Of a stretch of DNA of 8,271 nucleotides, positions 5,945 through 8,271 are shown one piece after another. The notes under the pieces are model-generated. The model ran no database searches, was not told the origin of the DNA, and saw only the letters and a list, made by a program, of their open reading frames with translations. Numbering within the stretch: position 1 is the stretch's first letter; each line of letters starts with the position of its first letter. Position numbers and translations under genes: made by a program. The DNA is from an uncultured Gammaproteobacteria bacterium (GTDB lineage: Bacteria; Pseudomonadota; Gammaproteobacteria; Pseudomonadales; Azotimanducaceae_A): NCBI GenBank assembly GCA_913049565.1, contig CAJWZG010000125.1:1-8271 (forward strand), written 5' to 3'.

Positions 5945-7936
5945 TTGAATTTTAAGCTTAAAAAATCTCTGCACGCGTCAAAGCTTTTTGGCGTCACCGC
6001 AGCGACCCTGTTAGCGTTTTCCGCGGCTTCTGCCGAGGACGCTGCTAGCGAGTCCGGGTCTGAGTTTTTTGAAGAAGTCGTTGTTACGGCGGATCGCGTC
6101 GAAGCGAACATTCTAGATACGCCCATGACCATCACAGCGTTTGACTCTGATATGCTGCAACAACTTGGTCTGCAGGATCGTGACAAACTTCAAAACCTTG
6201 TGCCGGGCCTGCAGTTCGGTGACACCATGGACCAGCAGGGGAACGGTGTCGTTCTAAGAGGGATCGGCACGCGTCAGGCGGGTATGAACCACATGGACCG
6301 TGCAGTGGCGCAATACGTGAACGGGGCATACACGATTGGAACCTACGGAACCATGCCCGGAGGTGGATTCGATTTAGAAGGCATCGAAATCGCGCGCGGT
6401 CCGCAGGGAACACTGAACGGTCGAAACTCGCTTGCCGGTTCAATTAACTACTTGTTCAAGAAACCGACCCGGGAATTCGATGCGGTTATCGAAGTCGAGG
6501 TCACGGATGTTACCCAAGAAAGAGTGAACATTGCTTTCGGTGGCCCCGTTCCCTTTAATGAAAATCTCGCGTTTCGAGTCACAGGTGGCACGCATACCGG
6601 TGATGGCATTCAGGAAAACGACGGAATTGGTGGGGACTATGGTGCTCCTGATCATATGTTTGGTACGGGGCAGCTTCGTTTTCAAACTGAGCGAGTCGAT
6701 ATGAACGCACGCTTTTCCTATGTGCAAGACCGCGGCGTTCCCAGCTCTCTCGTCTCATTGATGAACCCAAATGTTACGGACGAGGAAATAACGATACTTG
6801 GCGCTTACGCCCTTGGCAATTTGCCACCGCAGGGTGTGGAGCCTATCGTAAACCTGAATTACCTGAGAGCGGATGGGGTCTCTGCGATTTCCGCGAACTG
6901 TCCGATCGGCATGCCAGGGCAGCGTTGTGGTGACGTAGAAAACAAAGTCTTTTACAACTACGAAAACCACGAAGACAGCCGAGCAAAGAGATGGGATGCC
7001 TATATCTCGTTTGACGTGAGCGACAACTTGAACGTCAAGTACACCTATAGTGATGGGGATACTTCACAGATGTACGTCAAAGAGTACGATTACTCAAACC
7101 AACAACCCTCCGCAGCGGACAACCTCGCTTCTTTGGACGGCGGTGTAGCGTACATGAATCGCTTCGGTGAGCTTCCTTACGACTATGATGAGATTTCGCA
7201 CGAAGTGTTAATGACATATCAACCTAATGAGAAATTGACGATTCAGGGCGGTGCGTTTCAATATTCCAATCGCACTCGTTGGGCGGTCATCAGGAACGAG
7301 CTGAACAATTCTTGGAGAGACGGTACCGCGGACGAGCAGTGGTCGACCTATGACGGGCCTGACACCCATGCTTGGGGAGTTGTAACAGGGATGAACAGTT
7401 TCTCTAGTTGTCAGGAAGGACTTGAGGCTTTTAATGCAGCGTATAGCTGGTTCAGAACGAGTGCGGAGCAGGCAGCTGCGGAAGGCGCTACCACTTGGTA
7501 TACCTGCCCTGAAGGGGACTACCATACCCAAAATGTTTACTACGGGACAAGGGCACAGCAAGAAAGCCAAGCAGTCTTTGCTAACGTGGATTACACAATC
7601 AACGAAACTTGGGCAATTTCGGCCGGGTTGCGTTATGTCGAGGACGAAAAGCTGCAGAGCTTAACTGGACAGCAGGGGTTTTTCTGTACTGGTTTTCTCC
7701 AAGCAGGGCCCGCATGTGCAGGCTATGACAACGGTGGTTTTGAGTATCCCCATACATGGAGCGCCGCGGTCGGCCAAGCTACGTTGGAATATACTTTACC
7801 CAACGAAAGTCTTCTCTATGGGAGGCTATCAACAGGTCATCAGGCCGGCGTATTTAATCGCGAAGAAAACGGTCAGGTCTTTGAGCAGGACTGGTCCAAC
7901 GAATCTAATCTGATGAATTTTGTAAATAATTTATAA
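5945..7936 (+). CDS. TonB-dependent outer-membrane receptor, 3'-truncated at a sequence junction
   Basis: A TonB-dependent receptor that uses inner-membrane energy (TonB-ExbB-ExbD) to pull a scarce ligand across the outer membrane. Residues 1-30 form a signal peptide (basic MNFKLKK, hydrophobic core, cleavage likely after ASA). A TonB-box-like EEVVVTA follows at 43-49. The plug domain (about 55-165) shows NLVPGLQ, VVLRGIGTR, QYVNGAY, then IEIARGPQGTLNGRNS ending near 162, typical of the family. The rest is beta-barrel. Six cysteines occur as close pairs: 319/328, 489/521, 581/591, probably in surface loops. Homology continues to SNESNLMNF (residue 659, position 7921), where relatives go on with more barrel strands; here VNNL and TAA follow in AT-rich DNA. 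The usual length is 700-900 residues and no C-terminal aromatic strand is present, so the stop is artificial or acquired. The ligand (siderophore, sugar, vitamin or other) cannot be told. It is divergent from the ABC pair. Confidence 0.92.
   Translation: MNFKLKKSLHASKLFGVTAATLLAFSAASAEDAASESGSEFFEEVVVTADRVEANILDTPMTITAFDSDMLQQLGLQDRDKLQNLVPGLQFGDTMDQQGNGVVLRGIGTRQAGMNHMDRAVAQYVNGAYTIGTYGTMPGGGFDLEGIEIARGPQGTLNGRNSLAGSINYLFKKPTREFDAVIEVEVTDVTQERVNIAFGGPVPFNENLAFRVTGGTHTGDGIQENDGIGGDYGAPDHMFGTGQLRFQTERVDMNARFSYVQDRGVPSSLVSLMNPNVTDEEITILGAYALGNLPPQGVEPIVNLNYLRADGVSAISANCPIGMPGQRCGDVENKVFYNYENHEDSRAKRWDAYISFDVSDNLNVKYTYSDGDTSQMYVKEYDYSNQQPSAADNLASLDGGVAYMNRFGELPYDYDEISHEVLMTYQPNEKLTIQGGAFQYSNRTRWAVIRNELNNSWRDGTADEQWSTYDGPDTHAWGVVTGMNSFSSCQEGLEAFNAAYSWFRTSAEQAAAEGATTWYTCPEGDYHTQNVYYGTRAQQESQAVFANVDYTINETWAISAGLRYVEDEKLQSLTGQQGFFCTGFLQAGPACAGYDNGGFEYPHTWSAAVGQATLEYTLPNESLLYGRLSTGHQAGVFNREENGQVFEQDWSNESNLMNFVNNL
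7916..7936. other. Composition junction: bacterial DNA meets very AT-rich DNA
   Basis: Left of this point the receptor gene is near 50% G+C; in 7981-8220 I count 39 G or C in 240 bases, about 16%. Receptor homology ends at the Phe codon 7919-7921 and the following codons are AT-only runs. The break therefore lies within a few bases of 7916-7924, inside a gene rather than between genes. No inverted repeat, tRNA end or target-site duplication marks it. An assembly or cloning chimera is the simplest explanation. Confidence 0.75.
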
Positions 7937-7956
7937 AAAAATATTGTTTAACTAAT

Positions 7957-8271
7957 CTAAATTGATGGTTTTGGAAATATATCGAATTTATATTGTTTTG
8001 ATTCATTTGATAAAAATAATATATTTGTATTAGCATAATTTATAAACCTTTCTGTTAAATAATCATAATATTTAAAATCATTTTTACAATAAATATAACT
8101 AAATTTTAAATATTTATTGTTTCGTAATTTACTTATTTTTATTTCAGTTTTAAAATTTGTTGGTTTCTTTTTACCATCACATATATTATTCAATTTTTTT
8201 CTAGTACTAATATCCCATACTGGTAAACTAAATAAAAAAGATACTTTTTGTTTATCTATATTAGTAACACA
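7957..8271 (-). CDS. C-terminal fragment of a PCIF1-like adenosine methyltransferase (giant-virus type?), 5'-partial
   Basis: The minus strand is open from the window edge (8271) to TAG at 7959-7957: 104 residues with no stop in DNA where random stops should be frequent, so the frame is probably coding. Codon use is strongly AT-biased (AAA, AAT, ATA, TTA), unlike every gene to the left. The protein begins mid-sequence with KVSFLFSLPVWD; has FKYYDYLTERFI, then NTNILFLSNE; and ends DIFPKPSI. This order resembles the C-terminal half of the PCIF1 methyltransferase domain: human PCIF1 has LSFIVFIPEW and, about 50 residues on, KAVHNTAVLFLQND. PCIF1 N6-methylates the first transcribed adenosine of capped mRNA, and related proteins occur in large DNA viruses of protists. 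The catalytic NPPF motif would lie just outside the window. The match is from memory of the family, so function is tentative; the reading frame itself is better supported. Confidence 0.5.
   Translation of the reverse strand, partial: CVTNIDKQKVSFLFSLPVWDISTRKKLNNICDGKKKPTNFKTEIKISKLRNNKYLKFSYIYCKNDFKYYDYLTERFINYANTNILFLSNESKQYKFDIFPKPSI

Noticed and set aside
5923..6186. 87-codon Ser-rich open frame on the minus strand over the receptor start
   Set aside because: It is the reverse complement of the signal peptide and plug coding sequence and would run into the divergent control region.
7208..7570. 120-codon open frame on the minus strand inside the receptor gene
   Set aside because: Shadow of the receptor reading frame; no ribosome site and no recognisable motif.
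1..8271. Whole-genome use of TGA as tryptophan
   Set aside because: Both ABC genes end on TGA at sensible family lengths, tryptophan is TGG throughout the intact genes, and the regulator remnant has adjacent TGA codons not at Trp positions. The idea is kept only as a local question for the oxidoreductase remnant.
7937..8271. AT-rich tail as an insertion sequence, prophage edge or integrated island in the bacterial genome
   Set aside because: No inverted repeats, integrase, att-like duplication or tRNA at the junction, and composition is far from the bacterial part; chimerism fits better.

Overview
The window reads as a metagenome-style contig. About 7.9 kb is bacterial, most likely from a marine gammaproteobacterium, and about 350 b at the right end has a completely different composition. 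The bacterial assignment rests on a long outer-membrane TonB-dependent receptor with a Gram-negative signal peptide, near-balanced GC, and decayed relatives of common proteobacterial families. The lineage is an inference; no rRNA or marker gene is present.

Layout. Positions 1-890 hold two decayed genes in divergent orientation: the C-terminal part of a luciferase-like flavin/F420-dependent oxidoreductase on the minus strand (18..572), and a frameshifted N-terminal piece of a MurR/RpiR-type regulator on the plus strand (about 622..862). Positions 891..1322 contain no gene I can support. Positions 1323..5679 (minus strand) are a tight two-gene operon. The upstream gene encodes an 813-residue ABC half-transporter with extra N-terminal membrane segments; the downstream gene encodes a 640-residue ABC half-transporter. 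The two overlap by 8 nt and probably form a heterodimeric type IV ABC transporter. A 265-nt divergent control region (5680..5944) separates this operon from a TonB-dependent receptor gene on the plus strand (5945..7936).

The receptor is recognisable up to about codon 659 (position 7921). It then ends in a few unrelated codons and a TAA, exactly where the DNA drops from roughly half G+C to about 16% G+C. The last 315 b hold an open, 5'-partial minus-strand reading frame whose C-terminal sequence resembles the PCIF1-like adenosine methyltransferase family found in eukaryotes and giant DNA viruses. The simplest reading is an assembly or library chimera between a bacterial genome and an AT-rich (possibly nucleocytoplasmic large DNA virus) genome.

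Function. A substrate taken up through the receptor and one moved by the ABC pair may be linked, since the genes are divergent from one control region and both lead genes use TTG starts with good Shine-Dalgarno sites. The substrate cannot be read from the sequence. The observation that most deserves a check besides the junction is that all three in-frame TGA codons of the oxidoreductase remnant fall where the family has tryptophan.
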